This document shows positions 24,901 through 36,652 of a stretch of DNA of 64,000 nt, one piece after another. How positions within the stretch are numbered: the stretch's first letter is position 1; each line of letters opens with the position of its first letter. Both the position numbers and the translations under genes were made by a program. This stretch comes from Polyporus tsugae (Eukaryota; Basidiomycota; Agaricomycetes; Polyporales; Polyporaceae): the NCBI GenBank assembly GCA_024305745.1, contig JAHRBS010000012.1, positions 2,113,001-2,177,000 of the forward strand, read 5' to 3'. The notes below the pieces were generated by a model that saw only the letters and a program-made list of their open reading frames with translations, made no database searches and was not told the origin of the DNA.

Positions 24901-27900
24901 ACCTGCCCGCTTCGCCGTCAGCGGACTCCTGAACCCGGTGCAGAGGCGGCCGAGTTCCTGACTGCTCTCGGCAAGCTGGTCGTCGCGGGACACAACTGCA
25001 TCAACTTCGACGCGCTCACTGGCGGGGCGAAGGTCGTGGGCAAGGTCCCTAAGTACCCCTTCGCGCCCAAGACTGTGCCGTGGCGGATCCAGAACGCGGA
25101 GATCGTGAGGCAGGGCCAGCGTCGCAATGGCCCCCTCAACTACCCGCAGCTTCAGGTCAACGTTCAGACGCACCCCGACCTGGCCGACCACATCATCAAG
25201 GAAGAACCCATCATGCCTGCGGCCGGGTTTATCGAGATGGTGCGCGGTCTCTCAACCCATTGATTTTGTTTTACAAACGCTGACGGCACCATTCGCAGGC
25301 ATTCGAATTCGGTGCCACGGAGGTCTTCGATGTCGAGTTCCACGGCCTACTCCCTCTTTCTTCTGAGCGCCCGGTGCCTGTTGAGGTCAAGTTGGAGGGC
25401 ACTCGCTGGAGCGTCAACAGCGCGTCGTCTACGGACTATTCGAAGGCATGGCCCATTCAGGTAGGGAGGGTTCTTACTTTTGCGTGCAGCAATTTCTAAC
25501 GCTTGAACTTGACTGCAGTACAACCGGCGCCATGCAACTGGGTTCTTGTCCCTCGAGCCCATCGACCAATCAACCGTCCAGGGTGTTGACGTGGAATCTC
25601 TTCGCAACAGAATGACCGCAGTGGACATGAACGGCGAGTCATCCATTCAAAGAAGAAGTGGGATGAGTATTTGCTGACACCTCTTCTGACAGGGTTTTAC
25701 GAGAGGATGGGTTCCTTCGCTCAGTTTGGCCCGATGTACCGCCGCATCCAGACTTGTCACGTTGCCCGCGGACCAGACGGCGCTGTCGAGGTCCTTACCC
25801 AAGTTCGCGGCGCCGACACCGACATTCCCAAGTGCGTAACTGATGCGCCTGTATTCGCGGACAATTGCTGACGCTATGTGCATTAGCCTCGCGGACTATC
25901 GCATGCATCCGGCCATTCTGGACGCAGCCATCCATGTCATGGTACACCCGACCTTGACGGGCAACTACGACTCCGAGTTGTACCACCTCCCGTCCAGGGT
26001 ATCTTCAATTCGCCTTCTCCGCACTGGCCCGCTGCCCAAGACTGTGTATGGATATGCGACCCTCGTCAAGTGGTCTCCTGGTACGTCGTGATTTGCCTGT
26101 TACTCCTTAGAGAAAATGCTCATTAATGTCGACAATACCAGATGCCATCACGTACAATGCGATGATTCTTGACGAACAGGGAGTCCCAATCCTCGCTCTC
26201 ACTGGAATCGATGTCGCCTTGCACGGTCACCGCGTCAAGGCGCTCCCGAGTCGCTTCGAGGTCGTGTACCAACCCCTGGGTCTGACTATTGGGACCACGC
26301 CCGACGCGCCTGCACTGTCGGAGGCTTTGGCCCTGGACATCTCCCGCGATGCACGTCCTTCCAGTGGCAGTGGCTCGACGACGCCGTCGAACTCTGGCAC
26401 GGACTCTGTCACTGGTGAAAGCACCCCACCATTGTCGAACGATGACGCATTTACCGTGGTTTTCGACTACGTCCGGGGCGAGGAGATCAAGCTCCAGGCT
26501 ACGCTTTCTACGCTAGATGTCTCGGAGCCCCTGTCCGTCCTCTTCATCGCTCAAGGCGCATTGAACAGCGATGCTGCTCTCGGCTTCACGAGAGCGCTGC
26601 GTCGCGAGTACCCTTCCTGGACGGTTCGCGTTGCCACGTTCGATTCCTCTTGGGCGCCCGCTCGTGTTGCTCAAGCATCGCGCGAGCTACTGTCCCTGGC
26701 AGGGAAGGAAGTGGAGCTCAAGGTGGACGTCGAGGGTTCTGTGTCGGCGCCCCGTGTCGAGCCTGCGGAGCCTCCTGCGTCTCACGTCCCGCTCTCTCTC
26801 GATCAGCCTTGGACGTTGGAGAATGGCGGGGTCGTTCAGGTCGACCTTCCGCGCCCCTCGGAAGATCACTCCATTGTGCGGATCGATGGTGTCGCGTCCA
26901 GCTCGACCGGCATATGGCAGTTCGTTGGAAAGGTCGACGGCTCCTCTGTCCCTGTCGTCGGCATCACCACCAAGTCCATTTCCAGCCACGTTGAGGCTCA
27001 CAAAGGCAGCATCGTCGAGTTCGAATCTAGCAGCACATCGCCCACTGTCCCGCCTGTTGTGCCGTCTACCATCCTCGCTCTTGCTCTCACCCCTCCGGCA
27101 TTCTCGCAACCCGAGCGCCTCAAGGGTGCCCGAGTTCTCATCCACGACCCTCAAGGGGAATTTGGCGTGGAGCTCCGCGACATTTGTACCAACCTTGGGT
27201 TGAAGGCGACTCTTATTGGTAGTCTCAAGAAGGCCGACCTTGCACCAAGCTACCTCAACAAGCCCCACTTCATCCTTTCCGGCTCTCGCGAGAGGAAGGA
27301 CGTAGCCATCTTGCGTTCTCTGCTGTCCTCAGGTCGCGGACGGATGCTTCTCTGGAACGATCCCGAGAAAGGACTCGCCGGCATTACTGCGAAAGAGCCG
27401 TGGGTCGTCGGCGATGCTCTGCGCGCATCGCTCAAGTACCACAACGCTCACAAGACGCCTTCTGCTTCGCTCACCCGCACCTCCCGGTTCCTCCCACCCG
27501 AGACTTCCACCGCATCTTTGTCCGTCAAGTTGTTCGACTCAGAGAAGAGCTACGTCCTCATCGGAGGCATTGGTAGTCTTGGGCTATACATGGCTCTCTG
27601 GATGTACAAGGTATTATTCTTCATGTCATCAGCACACATCCACCGTCTCACCGGTTTGTTAACAGAATGGGGCCCGGCATATCACTCTCACCTCGCGCTC
27701 TGGACCATCCACCCTCGACAGGGCAGGCGACTGGGTCTCTCAGCGTATCCTCCATCATCTCCGCACCTTGTCTGATCTGACGCTCCAAACACCCGGCGTC
27801 GACGCTGCATCCGAGAAGGACATGGCGGCCCTGCTGAAGAATGTGTCCGCCCCTCTCGGTGGATGTGTTCTCATGGCCGCCTTGCTCAACGACCGCTCGT

Positions 27901-30233
27901 TCTCGGCGCACACGCAGGAGAGCTTCGACGTCGTCTTCCCACCCAAGGTTCAGGCGTTTGAGGTGCTCGAGCGGGTGCTTGACATCCACTCGCTGGACTT
28001 CCTCATCACTTTCTCCTCGATTTCGGGAGTGTTCGGCAACCCTGGCCAGACGAACTACGCGACGTGAGTGGTCCGGCTTGTTGGATATACGCTCTTGACT
28101 CATTTTCGTCAATAGGGCGAACACGGCATTGGCTGGTATGACGGGGAAGTACAAGAACGCCTTCTCTATCGTCTCGCCGGCGATCACGGATAGCAGACTG
28201 GTGTCGACGACGGATGGCTCTTACCAATTCCGCTTGCGTCACGTCACCGCATGGGGAATGTCCACTCGAGGTGCGTCTTCGAGACCACTCACGATATGCA
28301 GTGCAAGCTAACGCGTCACATTCAGAGCTCTGCGACTACATTGGCGATGGTATCAAGAAGCTCCGGGACGGCCCTGTGTGGCAGTACGTCCCCAGCTTCG
28401 ACTGGCGTGCGGTCCGGGACCACATGGGCTCCTCCCCGATGTACGACCATCTCGTCCTAGAAGACAGCGACGACTTCGCGACGCAGGATGGCGACGGCAA
28501 GCCGTCACTGATGCATATCGTCTGTCATATCCTCGACATGAAGGAGGAAGATGTCTCACCCGACGTCCCGCTGACTTCGTACGGGCTTGATTCGTTGTCG
28601 GCCGCGTCACTTTCCTTCGCCCTCCGCCCGATTGTCGCCATCTCTCAGCTGCAGCTTCTGGCTGACCTCGCCGTCAAAGACCTTCTGGCGAGGGTTGAGG
28701 AGGCCGCAGACGCGTCTACGCCTGAACAGCCACCTTCCAGCTCTCCGGCGGCGGTTGAACAGGATCCTGCTGCAGAGAAGGTCCAAGAGATGGAGGCGTT
28801 GCTCGCGCGGCTGAGCGCAGACCTGTCCCCATCCGCGGTGAAGGGCCCCGCTCAGCGCGAGTCCCTTGGAACGATCATTGTTACAGGAACGACTGGAAGT
28901 GTCGGAGCCCACGCCCTCGCACACCTCCTCGAGAAGTCCGGTTTCAAGAAGGTCTATGCCCTCGTTCGGCCGAGTGGTGATGGGGTTGGTGCAAAGGAGC
29001 GCCAGGTGTCCGCGTTCAAGAACCGCGGTCTCGACACCGGTCTACTCGAGTCCCCTCGCTTCAAGGCTGTGACGTGTATCCTGGACAAGCCATTGCTTGG
29101 TATGGCCCAAGACGTGTACCAGGAGGTGAACAGACTTGTTGATATGGTTGCGTCCTCGATCTCACCGTGATATAGATCCGGGCTAGCGTTTCTCATATCC
29201 TTCACCTTGGTGAGTGAATACCTCGCTTCTATCTCACTCTGTGACTGAATAATTTTCCAGGATGGCTCATCAACCTCCAGTCCCCGTTGTCGTCGTTCGA
29301 GGGCCCCCTCATGGGACTACGTGGTCTCATCAACCTGGCCAAGGACGCACACGAGTTTGGTCCAGTCACGCTCCTCTACGGCAGCAGTCTCGGTATCTTC
29401 CGTAGTAAGTGACTCCAGAGCATACTGATTACTAGGATGTTGCTCATGATAGCACCAAACAGACTACAAGGAGACCACGTACCCCAAGGAGGTGCCGATC
29501 GCAGCAAGTGTCGCCGTTGGTGCAGGGTACGCAGAATCCAAGTGGGTTGCGGAACGGCTCCTCGAGGTTGCAGCAGAACGGAATGTTGTCCAGTCTGTCG
29601 TCATCCGCATTGGGCAGTTGAGCGGTGGATCAAATGGCGCCTGGAAGGTGTCTGAGTGGCTGCCGTCCATGGTCTGCGCCAGCGCCGCCTTGGGATGTCT
29701 TCCCCAAGGGCAGGGGGTAAGTTTGCGTTTCTCTCTTCGTGTGGCGCGGAGAATTCACAACAATGCAGGTCATCTCGTGGCTTCCGGCCGACACTTGTGC
29801 TGCAATCATCGCTGAGATCGCGGAGACGACCTCCACTACCTCGATATTCCATGTCCGTCACCCGCGCCCTATCTCTTGGGCAGACATCATGAGCCACTTC
29901 TCTTCGGCCCTGAAGGTCCCCACAGTGCCCTACCAGAAGTGGCTTGCCAGGCTGCTCGAGGAGGTGGAGTCCCCCAACGCTCAGCTGGCTGAGTATGTCG
30001 CACCCGCCATCAGGCTTTTGTCGGTTTGGCAGGCCCCCTTCATGAACCCCACGAAGCCCCAGGCTCTCACACCCGAGAGTCACGGCATCGTGATCCTGCT
30101 TGACATCGAGGACAGCGCCAAGCGCTGCGCCCCTCTTCGTGACTCTTCGTTGCCGCAGATCGGAGTGGAAGACGTGCGCAAGTGGGTCGCCTACTGGAGG
30201 ACTGTCGGTGCCCTGCCTTTGTCTTCTGCTTGA
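21945..30233 (+). CDS. Partially reducing polyketide synthase with terminal thioester reductase, copy 1
   Basis: This iterative type I PKS builds and partly reduces a polyketide chain, then releases it reductively. I reconstruct 22 in-phase exons (21945-21974, 22027-22160 and so on to 29769-30233), 7,134 nt, about 2,377 aa. KS: Cys174 in DTACSST, His309 in ELHATGT, His345 in KGNVGH. AT: Ser615 in GHSAGE. DH: His919 in LADHII and Asp1086 in [11 protein letters not shown] structural KR-like segment follows, then KR with GGIGSLG near 1613 and Ser/Tyr in FSSISG and QTNYA. ACP: Ser1902 in GLDSL. Reductase: TGTTGSVG near 1999 and YAESK near 2161-2165. No enoylreductase or methyltransferase motif is seen. 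The intron after 25633 is GC-AG. The AT entry motif is GQGPQ, where copy 2 has GQGTQ. The product is unknown; an aldehyde or alcohol is predicted. Confidence 0.94.
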
Positions 30234-30688
30234 ATATCTCTCTGCATTATCTCCATGGAACCTATTGTGATATCTCCAACCCTTAATAAGTCATATAATG
30301 TACACGTCTGTTATGTTGTCGTTCCGTCTCACTAATAGATTTCCCTTGATTTCTGTTCACTTAATGCTTTCGACAACCATGCAGCCCCACTCCCAAAGGA
30401 TTAATGGAGTGGGCAGACTGGGGCCGAGTTTAAAACCTCCTCAGAAGGCCGATAGTCATGTCTAACCAAGGTCTTGTGTCTTTCTGCTTCGTGACCTGCA
30501 TCTGCAACGTATTCTCTCCCTAGATGCGATTGTTGCAAATCTCGGCCGCCTTCGGCATTGACCACTCCAGGAAAACCTTTACGATACTCACCGTTGGGGC
30601 AATTGCTGTTATTACACGATGTTTATAATACACTACTTTCCATGTGGAGCATATTGCAGCTGCAGCATTGCGACTGCAATGTGCGCAT
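30234..30688. other. 3' flank of PKS copy 1
   Basis: This probable 3' UTR and intergenic DNA aligns with 49876-50334 in unit 2, with small indels. No gene is visible. Confidence 0.5.
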
Positions 30689-31107
30689 CTAGACCTCCGC
30701 TTCCTTTATCGACTTGAGCACATACCCCTTCAGCCCACCACAGATCCACAATTCCTGCACGCTCGCGCCGACACGCCCAACACTGTACGTCTTCCTCTCC
30801 CCTGTCGGCCAGCGCCCCTCCACACGGCCCTCGGCGACCCTCACGCTTGAAGATGTCGCCGAACGAGCCCGCGATGACGAGCGGTACGCCGGCCGCCTTG
30901 AGCGCCGTCGCGGCCTGCTCGCGCGAGGAGCCGGTGCCAAAGTTGTAGCCTGAGACGAGGACGACGCCTGCCTGGACGTCTGGCGAGGGCGACTGCTGGG
31001 CGCGGAGGGAGGCGACGAGCGTGGCGAAGGACGGGTCGTAGTTCTCCATCACGACCTCGGCCTGACGCGTGAGCGTGATTTCGTCCTGGTACGCGGGTAG
31101 AGCGCGT
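30689..31107 (-). pseudogene. Truncated 3' fragment of homoaconitase LYS4
   Basis: The fragment aligns with the C-terminal part of the intact LYS4 at 50335-50906, including [36 protein letters not shown] and the final [17 protein letters not shown] deletion of about 143 bp relative to the intact gene (50492-50634) removes the NNGLV segment of the aconitase swivel domain and shifts the frame. The 5' two thirds of the gene are absent because the duplication ended here. The right edge joins directly to sequence from downstream of WDR59. It cannot encode an enzyme. Confidence 0.9.
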
Positions 31108-31407
31108 AGGTTAGTATTGTGCGATTTATCGGCCGTGTGTAACTATAGATACTGTCTTGAACATCGTGTTGTTCAACGCTCTGAGCAGCTGCTATCACGC
31201 CTCGTAGCTGCCGACGTCGGTGATATTCCATGAGTCGAACGACCCAAGCTCCGCAGATGTCTATGTCTACTGACCACCGTCCACAAGAGCTAATCATTTA
31301 CTGCATTATGACCGAGCTCCCACTCCGGCATGCCGGCAGTCCTTCGGCCGACGATCATAAAGAGGGCCATGCCAGACCTTTGTGTCGATGTCCTCTTGTA
31401 TTGCACA

Positions 31408-34400
31408 CTATGAAGTGGCTATGGGCATAATCGGCGAAACAACCACCATCCCGTCCGTGAAGGGCTCGTAGGCTGGTAGAGCACAGGCGCAGCCACAGCC
31501 CGATGCACAGACGGCATCTTCCCGCCCCCGCCAGCATTTGAGGTGTGAAACATGGAGACACCTTGAGCAAACGTGATACAACCCTGAGTATCCGTGGCAT
31601 CATCAGCTCAACCCGAACTCCAAGTATTAGTATTTGGAACGCTCGACATACCTTTGATCGTGAGCCGACAGATCGAGCACCGAGCAGCAAGCCTGCTAAA
31701 GCAATGGGGACATAGGACGGTTCCGGGGTCGCTTGGTGTCCCACAGTTCTGGCAGGGTCGCAGATAACCTGTGAACAAATTCACTAGTTAGGTCTTTGTT
31801 CGCCTCAATTCACCACAACTCACCTATTTGTGCCGAGTATAGTGTTTCATCGGCAATCACAGTGTCAAGTGCCAACCCCTGGATGTCGTCCTCGACAAGC
31901 TTGAGGAGCTCGCCTCGCTTTTCGGGAAGCTGCCACGCGAGCAGCATCTCACCATACGCGAGCACATGGCACAAGAGTTGACTGCGCATCTGAGACGACA
32001 GGAACGGTCTGCCAGTTCACCAGGACACTAAGTAGCCTATTTCCGATCACGGACGCGATGATAACTCACGGATAGCTTTGATCCTCCACGGAAGGAAAGA
32101 AGGATATACGCCTTTTCTCCGACAAGTTCGATCGTCCAGATAGCACCTGCGAGAAGGTCGGTCGCCTGTTAGACCCCAAAGGCGCCATACCGCCGAGGGT
32201 ATCTTGCGCTTCCCAAGACAACTTTGCCACAGGGGAGTTGGATGACGGACGAGCATTGTCGCGCTTGACCACTGCACGTATATTTCCCAAAGGCTGCCCC
32301 TTGCCCCCCTCGGGAGTCGTACCGGCAGGATTTCGAACGCCTATCACATTCAATCACTCCAACAGCCAAGGGGAAGAGGAAGAGAGACGCACCTGACACA
32401 AGCTGCCTCATGCTACTTGCATTGAACAGACTTGACCACGATCCCTTCGAGGAAGGTGAATTGAGCGGAATCACATGTCCCCCCGGGGTGAACGTCGGTG
32501 TGCTTGGGTTGGATACTGAGGGAGAGAATGGACTGCCTTGACGGGCGCCACGTCTCCGTGGATCAAAGTACTCCATGCTGATTTTTCGTCGCGCAGCTAA
32601 CGCTCCAGGCGGAGGCAAGATGGACGTCGAATGCCTCCCCACCTTCAAACGCTCGGCGCCTATGCCCGTAGTTGCACAATTAGCCAACGTGGGGACATAT
32701 GAATCAAGAACTGCTCACCTTTCGAAACCGATTGTAGGAGAAGCACGGAGACAAACACCAGCATTTGAATGTCTTTATCAGCTAGTAGCTCCTCGTAGCT
32801 ACGTATAGTCAGCACCACGAGCTGTCCAAAAGGCAAGAACGAAACCACTCACAGTTTTGTCGCCAAAACAGCCAGCAACGGATCCACCCCTCCATGAGCC
32901 ATAATCACGCTCTGATCCGCCTTCCTACTTGCCAGCACATGCAGCATCCCAAATACCCTCTCATGATCACTCCTGCCTAACAACCTCGCCACCGCCACGT
33001 TCGTCTTGCAAATGTCCGCGAAGTCCCTCCCGCCTAACACATATCTCGCCGCCGCCTCGGTATCGGGAATGCTCAGTATACCCTCCGTCCGCTTGATGTA
33101 CACACTCCGCCGCCTCGTGGGCAGCAGCGCATAGTCGTCCTCCACCGGCCGTGAGTTCTCCGAGACGCGCCGCGGCTTGCCAAGTGGTGGTGCTGCTGCG
33201 TGCGGGTAAGTCGATTGCGAGAACGTGAAGAGGTTATCCATGATCCTCAGTACGTTGTTCGGGATACTCGTGTCATCGCCCCGCTTTCGCTCCACAGATT
33301 GTGGTTCTCGATCCGTCGCCGCGGAACTCAGCCGTTTGACTGCGTCAGAGAGCAGCGCCGGTGACTGGAAGAATCGAGCAGCACCGTCGGCTGCGCGGGA
33401 ATTGACTGAAGGCGACACGGAGATCTCTCGCAGTGGATTGCGAACGATTCGCGGAGGCGCACGGAAGAAGCAGACAAGTTGACCTTCATAGTAAACGAGG
33501 TAAGTACAGCGCAAGCACCATGGCCAGCCGTCTACCAACGCACCATTCACGCCAAACACCCCTTGAGACGTCCGCGGCTCCGCCAAATTCTTGTCGCCTC
33601 TGAGAACCGCAGACCCAGGGTCGCCCCTCCGCGCAGCAGGCATTTCATCCTCCGAGGACTCTTCTGAGTCGATGGCCGCACGATGGCCGTTGTCCTCCTG
33701 CTGATCGCCAAACAGCAAGAAGTGCAAGCACTTCTCGAGACACGGCCGCTGCTTCTCGCGGATTTCGCGGACTCTGCGGAGGATGAAGGCGCGCTGCCTG
33801 ATCGAGATCAAGGGACTGCGCTCCAGATCGACAGTGGGAATGCCATCAGGAAAGTTGGCCTGGGGGTACTCTCGAGGGAAGGTAAAGGTGATTCGGAGGA
33901 AGACAGATGTGGATTCTCCCCAGGGGCCTTGCAGGCCGAACGTACAAGTGCGCTTCTTGCTGCTGAAATCGGCCTAGGCGTCATCATGTCAGCATCGCCT
34001 ATCTCCTTGGACAACTGGTGCAAACCTTCTCGAGCTTCAGCTTTGGCAGGTTGAGTTTGTTCACGACAGCAGTGATCCTAGAGATCTTCAGCGTTAACAC
34101 TACGGAGACAAACGGTAACACTCACTCTTCCTGCAGCGTGAGCGTAGGGTCCGAATACTCCTCCATCCCGTCCCGGCTCCCACTCCTCTCCCTCTCTCTC
34201 GAAAAAGCCTGAGACGTCGAATAACCCCGCAGTGACGGCCGCCTTGACACCGACATCGACCCGATCCTCGACGCGTTCCCACTATCCCCCCCACTTCCAC
34301 TAGTACGACCCGAACTCGCATCGCGCGGGGCACCGACCTTGACGTTCGACATCATGATCCACTGGTGCTGCGTGATCTGCGTCGAACGTCCACCAGCAAA

Positions 34401-36307
34401 TGGCCCGCGGCTCATCGTGCCAAGGTTCCCACCGTCCTTCACACTCGTCGCCATCGGGGGAACCATCATAGGCCGCGAGCGCTGCTGCTGGTGCCACTCG
34501 GGCTTCTCCTCTCGAGCGACCGCGGTCGTCTTCCTGCGACCCGTCGACTCGCGCGGAGAAAACCGGACAGGGAGATGGGGCTGTGGCGCTCTGACTTCGG
34601 CCAGGATTCCACGGAAGCCTATAGGGGCAGACAGCGTAGGAGGGAGGTCGTTGCCTATTAGCGGGTTGCTGAACGATAGTTTGGAGTCTCTCCGGTTGGG
34701 AGCCACATTCATCGTCCGCGTGGGAGTCGTACCCGCTTTCTGTAAACCGAAGAGTCAGCTTGGGTGGTTGTGCGGTATCTAAAATGGATATACTTGGATC
34801 GTCTCCGTATCGATAGGCCAGAACTGGAGGGTCTTGTCCTTCGACCAAGTGATGAGTTGAAATTCAGCGTTGTCTGCATCCATGAATGAGTGTCGCAGGG
34901 AGCGGAGACTGTAAGCGCGACTGACCTATGCCGCCTCGTCTCCACACAAACTCTTTCACAACGTCCGCGTGCCCTTCAAACTTTTCGATAGGCAGTGTCG
35001 GGTCCTCGTGAACATACATCTCGAGTGCCGTCTCGCCTCTCTGGGGCAGGCTCAATACACCCTGGCCGAACGGCAGATCGCGGGCACGCCACACAGGGTA
35101 CGAAGTCCTGATCTCAATGTTCGGCGTCGCGGTATGGGTGTCCCATATTTTGATGGTCTTGTCCAGAGAACAGGTCACGAGCTCGTTACGCCTGTCGTGC
35201 GCCCAGTCGATGCCGTAGATTTTCGCATTATGGGCTCTTATGCGCTGGATAGGCAACGACCCTTTCTTTGACCACACATTAGGCATGAAAAGTGCTGACC
35301 CAAAACATGGAAACACACCCGTCTGTCCCATATCAAGATTTGGTTGGAATGCGAGGACGCGAGGATGTTCCCATCCACTCGGTTCCACTTGACTTGGGTC
35401 CCCCCGGCTGAAGCAGACACCCAAATTAGAGCGCCCAACGGGGGTTCGGCAGATCTATCACTCACGGCCAAACGCACAAAGCCCTGAGAGAAAAGGTGGG
35501 TGAGTGCAAGTCATGCGAAGTGTTTGCTACGTTCTCACCCATGATAGGTTTCTGCACAGCCCGGAGATCCCAAGCCCATTGCCAAGAGTCGATGCCGGTG
35601 CTGATGACGATGTCTGGCTCGATGGTGTGCCAGTTGATGTCCGTAATGGCACGGAAATGGGACCGTAGGACGTGTTCGATGGACGTCCGCCCGCCCACGA
35701 GGAGGTTCCATATGAGACTATCCCAAGAAATATGAGGACAATAGCTAGGTGCCTTGGGGTCAGACTCACAGCTTCTCGCTGGACGTGGAAACAATGTATT
35801 CGCTGTGAGATGGGTGCGGGTTCCACTGGACATCGGCCACATCCCAGGTACCACCTTGAGGGAGAAAGCTAACCACTCGTTTCAACAAGGGGCCCCATTT
35901 TTACGAAGCACACGTACCGAGGGACATTGAAGGGAGCTTCCAAGTCAATGATTAACAAGCCTTTCCGACTACGCACGGTCAAGAGTCAATGGGGACAACT
36001 GAATCATTCACAGTACACGAAATTACGACATACGATGCGAGTACCACATCCCGGTTGTCTGGACTAATGCTCATCTGTCCGGATCCAACGAAGCTCACTC
36101 CATTGAGACCTCGCCGGGAGAGAGAAAGGAGACAAGACTCACGTTGCCAACGGCGTCCCCCATGTGTAGCTTCATGTCTATTTGGAGACTGCTCTTGAGG
36201 TTCGTGCCGTCCTCCGGTGAGGGGGGCTCTACCATCTCCGGCCTGATGGTCGCTGCAACGGACGCGGGCATCCCAGGGGGCAGTGACCCTATGTACCGTT
36301 CTTCCAT
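31408..36307 (-). CDS. WDR59: WDR59 / Mtc5-Sea3 homolog (SEA/GATOR2 complex)
   Basis: WDR59 is a vacuole-associated subunit of the SEA (GATOR2) complex, which controls TORC1 in response to amino acids. The N-terminal WD40 propeller is clear: MSISPDNRDVVLAS, GGTWDVADVQWNPHPSHSEY, SHFRAITDINWH, GTQVKWNRVDGNILASSHSN and HDRRNELVTCSLDKTIKIWD. A low-complexity serine/arginine linker follows, then an RWD domain (LPKLKLEK, TFTFPREYPQANFPDGIP). A C-terminal helical region contains YGEMLLAWQLPEKRGELLKL. The end is a cysteine-rich finger (CGTPSDPGTVLVCPHC, CSRCLHVSHLKCW, CASGCGCAC). Many short introns interrupt it. The stop codon is at 31408-31410. ATG at 36307 gives MEERYIGSLPPG; a later start is possible. 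It diverges from the IES6-like gene across 345 bp. Confidence 0.9.
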
Positions 36308-36652
36308 CACATTTCAATTTGAGGTTACGTTCGAAGACGAGGTGCCCGTCGTGATAGATGGTGAGTGCGTCGAGAGAGTGCCTAGAGATGCGAAGGTGCA
36401 GCGAGGATGCAGACGATGCTCAGTCACTTGCAGAACTCCGCAGCCCGGCGCTTGTCCTCCCCCGGCCCGCCAGACCGCACTGGCAATTGAACTGGCCGAA
36501 AACCGCCTGTTTCAGTGACTGCTCACTGCTTCCCCCCCCCCCCCACGCATAAAGCTCCTCTATCGTCTGCCTTGGGAGACAAGCTTGACCCTGACTTGAT
36601 CTCTGCCCCCTCGAAACTCTAGGCTGGACCAAGCTTGCCCGCGTGGATCACC
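36308..36652. promoter_or_regulatory. Shared promoter of WDR59 and the IES6-like gene
   Basis: The two divergent start codons are 345 bp apart. The interval contains a long run of C near 36529-36542, a nucleosome-disfavouring tract of the kind found in constitutive fungal promoters. No TATA box is evident. Confidence 0.45.

Larger units (their letters stand above)
17367..31107. repeat. Segmental duplication, unit 1 (about 13.7 kb, decayed left half)
   Basis: From GTATTGTGCGATTTATTGGCC near 17370 onward the sequence parallels unit 2 starting near 31112. The order is the same: WDR59 3' end, PKS upstream region, PKS, LYS4 3' end. Relative to unit 2 it lacks about 31981-34603 and about 35080-38711, and gains a transposable element. 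It ends inside LYS4 coding sequence, where it abuts unit 2 directly. Confidence 0.9.

Noticed and set aside
24043..25191. Long antisense open frames across PKS exon 10 (also at 43661-44809)
   Set aside because: They mirror GC-rich coding sequence on the opposite strand, have no recognisable motifs, and occur in both copies only because that DNA is nearly identical.
21945..30233. Idea that PKS copy 1 is a pseudogene because its frame is broken many times
   Set aside because: All breaks fall at GT-AG or GC-AG introns; joining the exons keeps phase over 7,134 nt with every catalytic motif present.
100..31107. A single continuous biosynthetic cluster linking the left reductase with the PKS
   Set aside because: USB1, DNA2 and FCP1, all housekeeping genes, lie between them, and no transporter, oxidase or regulator of secondary metabolism is seen; at most there is a historical link through the reductase relic.
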